A DNA stretch of 19,375 nt from Psychrosphaera sp. (GTDB taxonomy: Bacteria > Pseudomonadota > Gammaproteobacteria > Enterobacterales > Alteromonadaceae): the NCBI GenBank assembly GCA_028098005.1, contig JAOHFM010000028.1, positions 1-19,375 on the forward strand, in the 5' to 3' direction. The position numbers and the translations under genes were made by a program. Shown here piece after piece: positions 8,142 through 17,073 of the stretch. Below the pieces are notes generated by a model. It was not told where the DNA came from. It saw only the letters and a list, made by a program, of their open reading frames with translations, and made no database searches. Position 1 is the first letter of the stretch. Each line of letters opens with the position of its first letter.

Positions 8142-10895
8142 TTACTGTGCTTTAACAAAAACAGCCGTGGTTAAACCAGGTACTTCAAATCCGGTTTCCG
8201 TTGCTTTTGCTTTTTTAACAACTTCATCGGCGCCATTAACTTGAGCTTCATGAAGCAGATAGCTACTAGCATCGGTGCTAAACGTTTTTGGTTCAGCAGT
8301 ATTGTTAAACACAACCACAATAGATTCCAGCGTAGGATCGATCTCCGTTAAACCATTGTCTGCAATGTACATGACAACTAAACCGCGGTTTTCTAATACG
8401 TCTTGGTTTAAGAATGTCACTTGGTTTTTCACTTGATCTGCCGTTCGTAGCCTAAACAACTTAGAGCTCATACGGATTTTTATAAAATCTTGGAAGACTT
8501 TTGAAGACAGTTGAATGTGTTTCGACTGAACTTGATCGCGACCTTCGTTTTTGTCTAACAAGGTTGAAATTACAGGCCAATTGTCTACGTCTTTTTCTGC
8601 TGGTGGTAAGCCAACATTGTAGTTATTAGTTTGATATGAAAAATCAACACGGTTGAACCAGTCGCCATAATCATAGCTGTCACGTAGGAATGATTTTGAA
8701 CGTAATAACTCAGATCCCATGTGCAAAAATGGAATGCCTTGCGCCATTAATGGGTAAGACAAAGAAAGCAGTTGAAAACGAACTCTCTGTTCTGTACTCA
8801 AGTCATAAGGCAGTCGGTATTGGTTATTGTCCCACAAGGTTTGATTATCATGCTTTGATACATAGTTAATGGTATCTGCCGGATCTTTTGCGTAACCAGC
8901 AGGCCCACCGCCATAAGGTATGTCTTTACCTAAAACGGTGGTTCCAAACGAGTTAACCATTGAGTAGTCAGCCAAGTTTGCCGCTAAACCCAATTTAACT
9001 TGATCCATCGAGCGCAAGTATTCGTCTATTTGAAGGTCTTTGTCTTGAAGGTCATTAGGAACAACGGTTAAGCCATTGCCAATACCTTGATCTCGTCTTA
9101 AGCCTTCTTTAGCGGTCTGAAAATTACCGCCTCTAATGGCATCTCTAAGCCTGTCAGTAAAAGTACCAATTTCAGTTCCTGCTAACTCAGTTTGGCTGGC
9201 TTGTACGAATTGTCTGTTATTAGCAACCTCACCAAAATTCCAACCTTCACCATAAAAGTACGTATCGCTATCTACTTTAATCACAGCTTCACGCGAACGT
9301 ATCATGGCATCTTTAGGTTGATGGCCCATTAAATCAAAACGAAATCCATCAATTTTGTAGTGTTTTGCCCAAGTCACTAATGAATCCGTCATTAGCTTTT
9401 CCATCATGGCGTTTTCAGTGGCGGAGTTATCACAGCATGTTGATGTTTCTAGTACGCCAGTTACTGGGTCATAGCGGTGGTAGTAGTTTGGCACTACTTT
9501 ATCTAATACTGACTTCTCAGCAACTCCAGAAGCGAAGGTATGGTTGTAGACAACATCCATGATTACTCTAAAGCCTTTGTTGTGAAGAGACATAACCATT
9601 TCTCTAAACTCAACAAGGCGAGAGAAGCCTTCAGGATCTACTGCGTAACTGCCTTCAGGCACTGTGTAGTGGTACGGATCATATCCCCAGTTGTAGTTGT
9701 CATAACCACGGATTTTTTCCATTAAATCTTGCGCTTTATCAGAGCGAGGATCATAGCTCGACAGCAACTCACTAAGGCTTTTATCTTTAACGTTAGAATC
9801 ACAGACACTTAAGTCATCAACTAAATCACAAACTTTTGCCATTGAGTCAGATAAATCAATGGCTTGTGCTGGGTCTTCATTAATAGTGGATAAGTCATAA
9901 GTTGGCAGTAGGTGAACCGTATTAAGTCCGGCACCTTTGAGTTCCATAAGGTGAGACATGCCGTCGCTATCGCGCTCAGAAAAGGCTTTATATTTACCTC
10001 GGTAACTTGCTGAACTTAGCTTGGTATCAAACGCACTAAAATCACGAATATGAGTTTCATACAAAATGAGATCTTCTGGCGCCTCTACTGTTGGCACTTT
10101 ATGTTGCGCCCAACCCGCTGGCTTTGTTTCTGGAGTATTTAGGTCTACTACTTGTGAGTACTTACTGTTCACAGAAAGGCTTAACGAGTATGGGTCTGTT
10201 GTAATAAGTGTTTCATACTTGCCAGTACGAGGATGAAATACTTCAACTTGATATTGGTAGTAAGTACCGTGGCTCGCAAGTTTGGTTGTTAATGACCAAA
10301 CGCCAGTTTTAAGATCTTCTTTTAATTCAATAGGATCGTCACTTAACGCAGTTTTGTTTTTATCAAATAAATGGACAGAAACATTAGCGGCGGTTGGCGC
10401 CCAAAGTTTAAAGGAAACTCCATCACTGGTTAAGGTCGAGCCTAAGTCCTTTACTTCGTTGGCATCGTTTTTACCGCGAGTAAATAAATCATCTAATAAA
10501 CGAGCTTGTTGAACATATGATTTGGCAATTAAATTACCGTCTTTGAAGGACTTAATAATATTGATTGATTTAACTAATGCGTTGAAGTCTAGTTTTTCAT
10601 CAAAAGTGAACGCACTAAACTGAGCTAAATGCGGATATTTTTTTTGCAGTTCAGGGTTTAATATCGTAGGCGTTAATTCAACAACAACTTCTTCGCCAAG
10701 TCTGTTTTCTGAAACAAGCTTTAACTTTTCCGCGCCATTCGCCGTCTTAATGACTAAGGTGTCGCTGGTTAGGAAGTGTGCGGCACTATCTTCAATGGGG
10801 TCGTCGCTGGTAAATATTGTATCTGGCTGGCATGCGGATAGGGCAACGGCACTAGTAATAATTAGCGCAGCTGCTATTTTATTTTTTGTAAACAT
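8142..10895 (-). CDS. pulA: Lipoprotein pullulanase-type alpha-1,6-glucosidase (GH13)
   Basis: This 917-residue enzyme is predicted to cut alpha-1,6 branch points of pullulan, starch or glycogen-type glucans. A lipoprotein leader ends at ALSAC, making Cys22 the lipid anchor; Gln at +2 suggests outer-membrane sorting. An N-terminal pullulanase-associated region is followed by a CBM48-like module (around residues 150-240, with GVSFKLWAPTAANVSVHLF). The GH13 barrel then shows the type I pullulanase signature YNWGYDP (401-407), MDVVYNHT, nucleophile Asp521 in DGFRFDLMGH, acid/base Glu550 in YGEGWNFG and Asp683 in SKHDNQT. The rest is a pullulanase C-terminal domain. Length fits the pullulanase subfamily, and all three catalytic acids are present. 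The start ATG has AGAGG upstream. It begins 17 bases after rlmF and is likely the last gene of the purE transcript, though no other glucan genes are nearby. Whether it faces the periplasm or the cell surface is not shown by the sequence. Confidence 0.94.
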   Translation of the reverse strand: MFTKNKIAAALIITSAVALSACQPDTIFTSDDPIEDSAAHFLTSDTLVIKTANGAEKLKLVSENRLGEEVVVELTPTILNPELQKKYPHLAQFSAFTFDEKLDFNALVKSINIIKSFKDGNLIAKSYVQQARLLDDLFTRGKNDANEVKDLGSTLTSDGVSFKLWAPTAANVSVHLFDKNKTALSDDPIELKEDLKTGVWSLTTKLASHGTYYQYQVEVFHPRTGKYETLITTDPYSLSLSVNSKYSQVVDLNTPETKPAGWAQHKVPTVEAPEDLILYETHIRDFSAFDTKLSSASYRGKYKAFSERDSDGMSHLMELKGAGLNTVHLLPTYDLSTINEDPAQAIDLSDSMAKVCDLVDDLSVCDSNVKDKSLSELLSSYDPRSDKAQDLMEKIRGYDNYNWGYDPYHYTVPEGSYAVDPEGFSRLVEFREMVMSLHNKGFRVIMDVVYNHTFASGVAEKSVLDKVVPNYYHRYDPVTGVLETSTCCDNSATENAMMEKLMTDSLVTWAKHYKIDGFRFDLMGHQPKDAMIRSREAVIKVDSDTYFYGEGWNFGEVANNRQFVQASQTELAGTEIGTFTDRLRDAIRGGNFQTAKEGLRRDQGIGNGLTVVPNDLQDKDLQIDEYLRSMDQVKLGLAANLADYSMVNSFGTTVLGKDIPYGGGPAGYAKDPADTINYVSKHDNQTLWDNNQYRLPYDLSTEQRVRFQLLSLSYPLMAQGIPFLHMGSELLRSKSFLRDSYDYGDWFNRVDFSYQTNNYNVGLPPAEKDVDNWPVISTLLDKNEGRDQVQSKHIQLSSKVFQDFIKIRMSSKLFRLRTADQVKNQVTFLNQDVLENRGLVVMYIADNGLTEIDPTLESIVVVFNNTAEPKTFSTDASSYLLHEAQVNGADEVVKKAKATETGFEVPGLTTAVFVKAQ

Positions 10896-10912
10896 GGAGA
10901 CCTCTGTTGGGC

Positions 10913-11875
10913 TTATTTTTCGAACCAGGCTTTATGTTGTGGTTGAGGAATAAACGTCCAAGCGACAAAACGACTGATTTTGTGTCCTTGGCCCATGTCT
11001 ATAATTTTATATTCCTGAACTTTTGCTTTTTGTAACTCTGATTCGATGATTTTTAAACTGTCTTTTTTAGAGACTAAACTAGAAAACCATAACACTTGCT
11101 GTTTAATCTGAATACTTTCCTTGATCATGTTGCATACGAATTCAACTTCGCCTCCGTTGCACCATAACTCACTGTTTTGTCCACCAAAGTTTAAAGATTG
11201 CGTTGCTTGAGGAGGAAGTGATTTTGACTTAGCTAAGTTTTCAACTTTCTGTGCATTGGCTGCAGACGCTTCTTCTGCAGAGCGGTGAAATGGAGGGTTG
11301 CACAGCGTGAACGCAAATTTCTGTTCCGGTTGGACTATACCGTTAAAAAAGTAGTTGGCATTGTCTTGTTTTTTCACTTTAACGTGCGACTTCAAGTATG
11401 GGTTACTTTTAATCAGTGTTGAAGCACATTGGAATGACAAAGGATTAACTTCGGAACCTACAAAAGACCATTGGTATTCGTGTCGGCCTATGATTGGATA
11501 AATAAGGTTTGCACCGGTTCCGACATCAATACCTTTGATTTTCTTGCCTGTTGGAATGACGCCATCGTTACTGCTGGCTAGTAAGTCCGCTAAGTGGTGA
11601 ATATAGTCGGCGCGTCCAGGTACAGGCGGGCACAAAACATTCTCGGGAATCTGCCAAAAGTGAATGCCGTAATAAGCAAGTAACAAGGCTCTATTTAACT
11701 CTCTAACCGCATTAGGGTCGGCAAAGTCGATAGTTTGATGGCCTTTTTTACGTTCTACAATGTGTGGCTGTAAATCAGGGTTTGCCGCCATTAACTTGTC
11801 GAAGTGATAGGCAACGCCATCAACAACTTGATGGCGGTTTCTAGGGTGCAATTTAGGACCGTTTAATTTGCTCAT
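10913..11875 (-). CDS. rlmF: 23S rRNA (adenine(1618)-N(6))-methyltransferase RlmF
   Basis: RlmF (YbiN in E. coli) uses S-adenosylmethionine to methylate N6 of A1618 in 23S rRNA. The 320-residue protein is close to the family length. It has the N-terminal LHPRNRHQ region, the SAM-binding stretch KGIDVGTGANLIYPIIG, and the N6-adenine methyltransferase catalytic motif NPPF at residues 193-196 followed by HRSAEEA, all characteristic of this family. Its ATG (11875-11873) overlaps the TAA stop of the carbonic anhydrase gene by one base (TAATG), so translation is likely coupled to that gene. pulA starts 17 bases after its stop. Position inside the purE run suggests cotranscription rather than a shared pathway. 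It is a single-domain cytoplasmic protein with no anomalies seen. Confidence 0.95.
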   Translation of the reverse strand: MSKLNGPKLHPRNRHQVVDGVAYHFDKLMAANPDLQPHIVERKKGHQTIDFADPNAVRELNRALLLAYYGIHFWQIPENVLCPPVPGRADYIHHLADLLASSNDGVIPTGKKIKGIDVGTGANLIYPIIGRHEYQWSFVGSEVNPLSFQCASTLIKSNPYLKSHVKVKKQDNANYFFNGIVQPEQKFAFTLCNPPFHRSAEEASAANAQKVENLAKSKSLPPQATQSLNFGGQNSELWCNGGEVEFVCNMIKESIQIKQQVLWFSSLVSKKDSLKIIESELQKAKVQEYKIIDMGQGHKISRFVAWTFIPQPQHKAWFEK

Positions 11876-12483
11876 TAAATATGAATAAACCGAGTTTGCT
11901 TGTCGTCGTAAATCTCTACATTGCCCGTTTTAATGTCATACATCCAGCCATGTACTTGAATCTCATTGGTATGTAACTTTGAGAATACTGCTGGGTGTGT
12001 CTTTAGATGATTCATTTGAAGAATAATATTCTGTTTAGTGACTTCATCTAAATGCTCATCAGCTAAATGCTCATGCTCTAATTGCACGGCTTCTTTAGCT
12101 GCTCGGCAGTGATCTAACCAAACTTTAACGTGCGGTAGACGCTTTACGGATAATGGATTCATAGCGGCTTTCATTGCGCCACAAGAGCTGTGACCACAAA
12201 TAATGATATGTCTTACTTTTAGTACTGATACGGCATACTCAATTGAGGCTGTCATACCACCAGTTTCGTGAGAATGTGGCGGTACGATATTTCCTGCGTT
12301 ACGGCAGATAAACAACTCGCCGGGCTCTGACTGGGTAATTAAATTAGGGTCAATTCGGGAATCTGAACAGGTAATAAATAAAACATCTGGATCTTGGCTC
12401 TGTGCTAAAGCTTCAAATCTATCTTTATGTTCTGGATAGACTTCCTCTTGAAACTTCTTCAAACCTTTTAATATCTTTTCCAT
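11875..12483 (-). CDS. Beta-class carbonic anhydrase
   Basis: This 202-residue cytoplasmic enzyme interconverts carbon dioxide and bicarbonate. The zinc site is complete: Cys39 and Asp41 in CSDSR, and His98 and Cys101 in GHSSCGAM; Arg43 completes the conserved Asp/Arg dyad. The wording around it (SEPGELFICRNAGN and GGMTASIEYA) is closer to the CynT-like branch of beta enzymes than to E. coli Can, so no symbol is given. No cyanase gene is present. It begins 17 bases after purK, with GAAGGT as ribosome-binding site, and its stop overlaps the rlmF start. Because PurK uses bicarbonate and ATP to carboxylate AIR, this placement suggests local bicarbonate supply for purine synthesis, although bicarbonate is also needed for fatty acid, pyrimidine and arginine synthesis. 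The biochemical call is firm; the link to PurK is inference. Confidence 0.96.
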   Translation of the reverse strand: MEKILKGLKKFQEEVYPEHKDRFEALAQSQDPDVLFITCSDSRIDPNLITQSEPGELFICRNAGNIVPPHSHETGGMTASIEYAVSVLKVRHIIICGHSSCGAMKAAMNPLSVKRLPHVKVWLDHCRAAKEAVQLEHEHLADEHLDEVTKQNIILQMNHLKTHPAVFSKLHTNEIQVHGWMYDIKTGNVEIYDDKQTRFIHI

Positions 12484-12500
12484 TTACAAAAATACCTTCA

Positions 12501-13673
12501 CTAATTATTGATAAGAGGAGCCAAATTTGTCGCAAGGGCGTCAGGTAAAAAATTTTTCACAGTTTTAACCGTTTTTAATAATTGTTCAGGTGTACTTCCC
12601 GTCACATTTATATGACCCATTTTGCGTTTTGGCCTAACTTGTTTATCGTACCAGTGAAGATGAACATTTGGCACTGTAAACAGGTCTGCTTTCGGTTTGC
12701 TCTGTCCTACGTAGTTAATCATAGCAACGCAAGAAGTTGGTGTTGTCTCGCCCAGAGGGTAGCCAGCAACGGCACGAATATGATTCTCAAATTGGCTTGT
12801 TACAGCACCTTGTTGAGTCCAATGTCCTGAGTTGTGTACTCTAGGCGCAATTTCATTAACGATAAGCTGATCTTTCAATTGGAAAAACTCAATTGCCAAT
12901 ACACCACAATAATCTAGTTGTTCCGATATTTTTTTGTAAATGTCCTGTGCTTGCTGCTCAAGCTCAAGTGTAATTTTTGGTGCCGGAGCTAGCGATAGCA
13001 CGAGTTGACCATCGGCATGATGATTTTCTGTTAGTGGATAAAACTTATGGTTGCCATTTTTGTCAGTAACACCAACGAGTGAAAGTTCTCTTTCAAAGTT
13101 AATGCAACGTTCTGCTACCAAAGGCATCTTTTCAAAATTATGTTCGTCTAGCTGCGACTTAACATTAGCTAAATCTTGAGGAGAGAAAATACGCCATTGA
13201 CCATAACCGTCATAACCGTCACGGCTGGTTTTTAATATGATGCGCTCACCAAGTGTTTCTGATGCTTTATCAAGATCGCTAAGTTCATTAACAATCACAT
13301 TTTGACAGTGACGCACGTTAACTGAGTCTAGAAGTTTTTTCTCGACGATACGGTCTGCACCAGCATGTATGGCTTTTGCATTTGGTAAAAACTTGCCACT
13401 GAGCTCTGCTTTAGCTAATAAGTCTAACGGAAGGTGTTCAAACTCAGAGGTAATGACCGCGGCATCATCAAAAGCTTCATCAAGGGTTATATTAAGAACC
13501 GTTTTATCAACTGGGTTTACGCATTCTCGGGTATTGGCATTCACGGCAATAATATTTAGGCCAAGCTGAGTAGACTCAAGGTACATCATGCGGGCCAATT
13601 GACCATGGCCAAGAATGACAACGAGGTTGTTGTCGTCATTTAAAGAGCTATTACTAAAATATGGAGGCGCCAT
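12501..13673 (-). CDS. purK: N5-carboxyaminoimidazole ribonucleotide synthase (PurK)
   Basis: PurK converts 5-aminoimidazole ribonucleotide, bicarbonate and ATP to N5-CAIR, the step before PurE in de novo purine synthesis. The 390-residue ATP-grasp protein has the N-terminal Rossmann-like motif ILGHGQLARMM, the glycine-rich ATP-binding loop DGYDGYGQ, ERCINFERELS, and the C-terminal EIAPRVHNSGHWTQ with QFENHIRAV, all typical of PurK. The start is uncertain: ATG at 13673 is preferred, but an adjacent GTG at 13676 is also in frame. Neither has a strong ribosome-binding site, and the first 15 or so residues (APPYFSNSSLNDD) extend beyond the usual N-terminus. It lies 32 bases downstream of purE and 17 bases upstream of the carbonic anhydrase gene, so it is almost surely in one transcript with both. 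Confidence 0.96.
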   Translation of the reverse strand: MAPPYFSNSSLNDDNNLVVILGHGQLARMMYLESTQLGLNIIAVNANTRECVNPVDKTVLNITLDEAFDDAAVITSEFEHLPLDLLAKAELSGKFLPNAKAIHAGADRIVEKKLLDSVNVRHCQNVIVNELSDLDKASETLGERIILKTSRDGYDGYGQWRIFSPQDLANVKSQLDEHNFEKMPLVAERCINFERELSLVGVTDKNGNHKFYPLTENHHADGQLVLSLAPAPKITLELEQQAQDIYKKISEQLDYCGVLAIEFFQLKDQLIVNEIAPRVHNSGHWTQQGAVTSQFENHIRAVAGYPLGETTPTSCVAMINYVGQSKPKADLFTVPNVHLHWYDKQVRPKRKMGHINVTGSTPEQLLKTVKTVKNFLPDALATNLAPLINN

Positions 13674-13705
13674 CACTTTTCACTTATTTGGGATAGTTGA
13701 TAAAA

Positions 13706-14191
13706 TTAAAAGTCTAATTTGTGGTTATTTAGTACGTCTTGGGTTTGTTCTAATCTGAATGCTTTAACTTTTTTAGTTACTTCAGAATCGTTTAAGCCAA
13801 TGATTTGAGCCGCTAACAATCCTGCGTTTGCAGCACCGGCTTCGCCAATGGCTAAGGTTCCTACTGCAACACCTTTTGGCATTTGAACAATTGAGTATAA
13901 CGAGTCTACGCCACTCAATTTGCTTGATTTAACTGGCACACCTAAAACAGGTAAATGTGTATATGCGGCAATCATGCCTGGAAGGTGAGCTGCGCCACCG
14001 GCACCGGCGATAATAACTTGAAAGCCTTTGTCGGCTGCTGTTTCTGAGAATTCTTGGAGAAGGTGGGGAGTTCGATGGGCGGAGACAACTTCAGCGTGAT
14101 ATTCAATGCCGAACTTTTTTAACATGTCGGCGGCGTGTTTCATTGTTGGTCCATCTGATTGTGAACCCATCACGATTGCAACTCTTTTCAT
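13706..14191 (-). CDS. purE: N5-carboxyaminoimidazole ribonucleotide mutase (PurE, class I)
   Basis: PurE moves the carboxyl group of N5-CAIR to give CAIR, following PurK in purine synthesis. The 161-residue protein has the class I signatures MGSQSD at residues 8-13, SAHRTP with the catalytic His39 (aligned with E. coli His45), [15 protein letters not shown], and [13 protein letters not shown] with VGTLAIG. The enzyme is normally a cytoplasmic octamer. The start ATG has GAGAGAAAG just upstream. As the first gene of the run purE-purK-carbonic anhydrase-rlmF-pulA, it lies next to a probable promoter (14234-14262) and diverges from nhaA. No PurR-like operator was recognised by eye in the 155-base divergent region. 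Confidence 0.98.
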   Translation of the reverse strand: MKRVAIVMGSQSDGPTMKHAADMLKKFGIEYHAEVVSAHRTPHLLQEFSETAADKGFQVIIAGAGGAAHLPGMIAAYTHLPVLGVPVKSSKLSGVDSLYSIVQMPKGVAVGTLAIGEAGAANAGLLAAQIIGLNDSEVTKKVKAFRLEQTQDVLNNHKLDF

Positions 14192-14233
14192 CTTTCTCTC
14201 TATTTTAAGTTAAAGCTTTTTAAGTTGGCGGCC

Positions 14234-14262
14234 ATTTTAGCAAAGCTAACTAGGTTGGTCAT
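14234..14262 (-). promoter_or_regulatory. Probable sigma-70 promoter for the purE operon
   Basis: Read on the - strand, ATGACC (14262-14257; 4 of 6 to TTGACA) and TAAAAT (14239-14234; 5 of 6 to TATAAT) are separated by 17 bases. TGC directly before the -10 gives an extended -10 element (TGCTAAAAT). Transcription would start near 14227, leaving a leader of about 35 bases before the purE ATG. Found by eye only. Confidence 0.45.
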
Positions 14263-14346
14263 TAACCGATTGACGGAATTAATACAAAAATGGAAATGTA
14301 ACGTATATTATTAAGATAACTAATTTAATGGATGTAAAATAAACAC

Positions 14347-15546
14347 ATGAGCAACACTGATAATAATTTTATCGTACAGTTTTTTAAAACAGAATCATCG
14401 GGCGGGATACTTCTATTCCTAGCGGCAATTTTAGCAATAGTATGTGCAAATACAGCATTAGTGACCTATTACGAAATGTTGCTATCAACACCAGTTGAGA
14501 TAAGAGTAGGCGCATTGCAAATTGCCAAACCTTTATTGCTTTGGATAAACGATGGTTTAATGGCGGTGTTCTTTTTCTTGGTCGGTTTGGAACTTAAGCG
14601 TGAGCTGATTGAAGGTGAACTGTCCGATAAGCGAAACATCATTTTACCTGGTGTGGGCGCAATCGGTGGCATGCTTGTGCCCGCGTTGGTTTATGTTTAT
14701 TTTAATATTGATAATGAGGTTGCTTTGAGTGGCTGGGCAATTCCTGCAGCCACTGATATTGCCTTTGCGCTCGGTGTATTAACGCTTTTAGGCTCAAGAG
14801 TCCCTGTGGCTCTAAAGGTATTTTTAACCTCGTTAGCAATATTCGATGATATAGGCGCTATTTTAATTATCGCGTTTTTCTACACATCAAAGATTTCCAT
14901 TGGTGCTTTAATTGTTGTAGCCCTTTGTATCCCAGTTCTTACGTACCTTAACAAAAAGAATGTTGTGTCATACAGCCCATATATTTTTATCGGTATTATT
15001 ATGTGGATAGCCACGCTCAAGTCGGGGGTGCATGCAACCTTAGCCGGTGTTTTACTAGCGATGTTCATTCCAATGCGAAGCAAAGAAAATCCCGAATTTT
15101 CGCCGGTTAAAGAGTTAGAACATGATCTGCACTCGGTTGTCGCCTTTTTTGTACTCCCTGTGTTCGCCTTTGCTAATGCGGGTTTAAATTTAACCGGCGT
15201 GGGTTTTGAACAAGTACTTCATCCGGTTCCTGTAGGTATCGCGTTAGGTTTATTTGTAGGTAAGCAGGTTGGTATATTTGGATTATGTTGGTTGGCAATT
15301 AAAATGGGACTGGCGAAGCTTCCTAAAGGCATGAACTTTGCGGCTCTATATGGGACAGCTGCGCTATGTGGTATCGGTTTTACCATGAGCTTGTTTATTG
15401 GTTCGTTAGCGTTTGAAGAAACAGGCGTTGATCTGCTGTTTGATGAAAGATTAGGCATTATTGTTGGTTCAGTGTTAAGTGGTATTGTAGGCTATTTAGT
15501 GTTGAATAAAGCGCTAAAAAAACCAGACGCTGAAGTGAAAGAGTAG
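14347..15546 (+). CDS. nhaA: Na+/H+ antiporter NhaA
   Basis: NhaA exports sodium in exchange for protons across the inner membrane, important for pH and salt homeostasis in a marine cell. The 399-residue protein has the family length and about 12 hydrophobic segments. The ion-binding aspartates are present: Asp137 in [11 protein letters not shown] and Asp167-Asp168 in AIFDDIGAI, matching E. coli Asp133, Asp163 and Asp164. Other family motifs include [11 protein letters not shown] near residues 76-86, [13 protein letters not shown], and [13 protein letters not shown] near the C-terminus. The ATG at 14347 has no strong ribosome-binding site. It is alone on the + strand, diverging from purE, and ends at a strong terminator shared with mgtE. 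A TTGACG at 14270 has no matching -10, so I do not call a promoter. Confidence 0.98.
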   Translation: MSNTDNNFIVQFFKTESSGGILLFLAAILAIVCANTALVTYYEMLLSTPVEIRVGALQIAKPLLLWINDGLMAVFFFLVGLELKRELIEGELSDKRNIILPGVGAIGGMLVPALVYVYFNIDNEVALSGWAIPAATDIAFALGVLTLLGSRVPVALKVFLTSLAIFDDIGAILIIAFFYTSKISIGALIVVALCIPVLTYLNKKNVVSYSPYIFIGIIMWIATLKSGVHATLAGVLLAMFIPMRSKENPEFSPVKELEHDLHSVVAFFVLPVFAFANAGLNLTGVGFEQVLHPVPVGIALGLFVGKQVGIFGLCWLAIKMGLAKLPKGMNFAALYGTAALCGIGFTMSLFIGSLAFEETGVDLLFDERLGIIVGSVLSGIVGYLVLNKALKKPDAEVKE

Positions 15547-15615
15547 GCTGCAACTAACAAAACATTCGATAGTGGCAGCTAACCTTAACGTCTATTGTTT
15601 TAAATGTGACGAATA

Positions 15616-15646
15616 AAAAAAGCTCTGCGATATGCAGAGCTTTTTT
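15616..15646. terminator. Bidirectional rho-independent terminator between nhaA and mgtE
   Basis: AGCTCTGC (15621-15628) and GCAGAGCT (15634-15641) form a perfect 8-base stem with a GATAT loop. Flanking A6 and T6 runs extend it and provide a T-tract on either strand. It lies 70 bases after the nhaA stop and downstream of the mgtE stop, so it likely ends both converging transcripts. Confidence 0.92.
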
Positions 15647-15717
15647 GTATTTTACTTTATACCTACAATAAACTTAGCACGTTCTCAAAGCGCGATGCAT
15701 GTAGGAAACTGAGATAG

Positions 15718-17073
15718 CTAAATAAGTATTAAAGATGCGGCGCCTAAGAAAACAAAGAATCCGACAATATCTGTCACTGTGGTTAATATCACAGAGCCCG
15801 CTAAAGCAGGGTCTATCTTCATTCGGTCTAAAGTCACTGGAATAAGAATGCCGAACAAAGCAGCTACCAACATATTTACAATTAACGCACCCGCAATAAT
15901 GATGGAAAGTGCGATATTCTCAAACCAAAAACCAGTGATAATAGCCACCAATAACGACCATGCAACACCATTTATCGCCGCAACGGCTATTTCCTTTCGC
16001 TTTAAAGACGAAACGTTATTGATACCCAGTTGACCCGTTGCCAATCCTCTTATTGTCAGCGTAAGTGTTTGGCTACCTGTAATGCCACCCATGCTCGCGA
16101 CAATTGGCATTAGTACAGCAAGGGCCACAACTTCTGCGACAACCTTATCAAAAATACCAATTACAATAGATGCCATGAAGGCCGTTAATAAATTGATACC
16201 AAGCCAAACGGCTCTGCGTCGAGCACTGAGCGCAACTGGCGCAAACAAATCTTCATCGCTTACTTGTCCTAAGTGGGCAATTTGCGCTTCGTAATGTTCC
16301 TGAAATATCTCTAGGGCGTCATTGATATCAAAACGGCCTAGCAATTCACCGGTTTCGGTTACAACGGGTAACATCGACTTTTTAGTACTTTTTAATAAAT
16401 TTGAGGCGTCGAGCAAGGGTAAGTCAGCGTTGACAATATGTACTGAGGTTTTAGCAATATTAACCACTAAGTCTTGAGGCTCAGCGCTAAATAATTCGTT
16501 TATGGTGATTTCGCCAATAAAAATGTTTTGCTCATCAGTAACTAAGAACGTATCTGTATACTCTGGTAAATCGACGCTTTTTAATTCAGATAATATGGAC
16601 TCTACCGACGCCGATTTGTTTACCGTAAAGACATTGTGATTAGCATATCGCCCCACTTGATCGTCGGTGTAATTTAATGACTCACGAATGTGGTTTTGTG
16701 TTTCTTTTGATAATTTCTTAATGAACTTTTTAGCGACGCTCGTAGGTAAGACATCAAGAACTTCAATTACCTGGCTAGCGTCACTATTCGCAAGTGCCTT
16801 GTGTACACTTTTATTTGGTAATGATGATACAAGCTGTAACCTGGCGTCCTCGCGCATACCTGCTAAAACGGCGGTGGTATCAATATTTTTTAAAAACGGC
16901 CAGATTAGAATACGTTGTTCGCTAACTAAACTTTCTAATAACCATGCCCAGTCATCTTCACTAAAGTCTTTTGTCTCAGCCGGTAATGCAAAGCTTGTTT
17001 CATCTTCAATGAAAGCTCTAAGTGCAGTTTGCACTTGGTTCATTACGTCAATGCGAGAGTCTACATTTAGCAT
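15718..17073 (-). CDS. mgtE: Magnesium transporter MgtE
   Basis: MgtE is a dimeric inner-membrane magnesium channel gated by its cytosolic domains. The 451-residue protein follows the family layout: an N-terminal superhelical MgtE-N domain (about residues 25-125), a pair of CBS domains (about 135-250, where magnesium binding closes the pore), and five membrane helices (about 270-451). The pore region has ASMGGITGSQTLTLTIRGL. The final helices have DPALAGS and TTVTDIVGFF, where Asp435 corresponds to the conserved pore aspartate (Asp432 in Thermus thermophilus MgtE). The ATG overlaps the TAA stop of the upstream MscS-type gene by one base (TAATG), so it is probably translated by coupling. It shares a bidirectional terminator with nhaA. 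No magnesium riboswitch is recognisable upstream; the only upstream leader is that of the MscS gene. Confidence 0.96.
   Translation of the reverse strand: MLNVDSRIDVMNQVQTALRAFIEDETSFALPAETKDFSEDDWAWLLESLVSEQRILIWPFLKNIDTTAVLAGMREDARLQLVSSLPNKSVHKALANSDASQVIEVLDVLPTSVAKKFIKKLSKETQNHIRESLNYTDDQVGRYANHNVFTVNKSASVESILSELKSVDLPEYTDTFLVTDEQNIFIGEITINELFSAEPQDLVVNIAKTSVHIVNADLPLLDASNLLKSTKKSMLPVVTETGELLGRFDINDALEIFQEHYEAQIAHLGQVSDEDLFAPVALSARRRAVWLGINLLTAFMASIVIGIFDKVVAEVVALAVLMPIVASMGGITGSQTLTLTIRGLATGQLGINNVSSLKRKEIAVAAINGVAWSLLVAIITGFWFENIALSIIIAGALIVNMLVAALFGILIPVTLDRMKIDPALAGSVILTTVTDIVGFFVFLGAASLILI

Noticed and set aside
9365..9725. Two short + strand frames opposite pulA
   Set aside because: They lie within the catalytic barrel of pulA and have no start signals or motifs.
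13674..13676. GTG one codon before the purK ATG as start
   Set aside because: It is in frame and possible, but ATG is preferred and neither has a better ribosome-binding site.
14270..14309. TTGACG followed by TATATT upstream of nhaA as a promoter
   Set aside because: The spacing is 28 bases, far from the 16-18 needed, and no other -10 fits TTGACG.
15662..15705. CCTACA / TGTAGG inverted repeat downstream of mgtE
   Set aside because: Only 6 bases per arm with a 32-base loop; expected by chance in this composition and not associated with a T-run.
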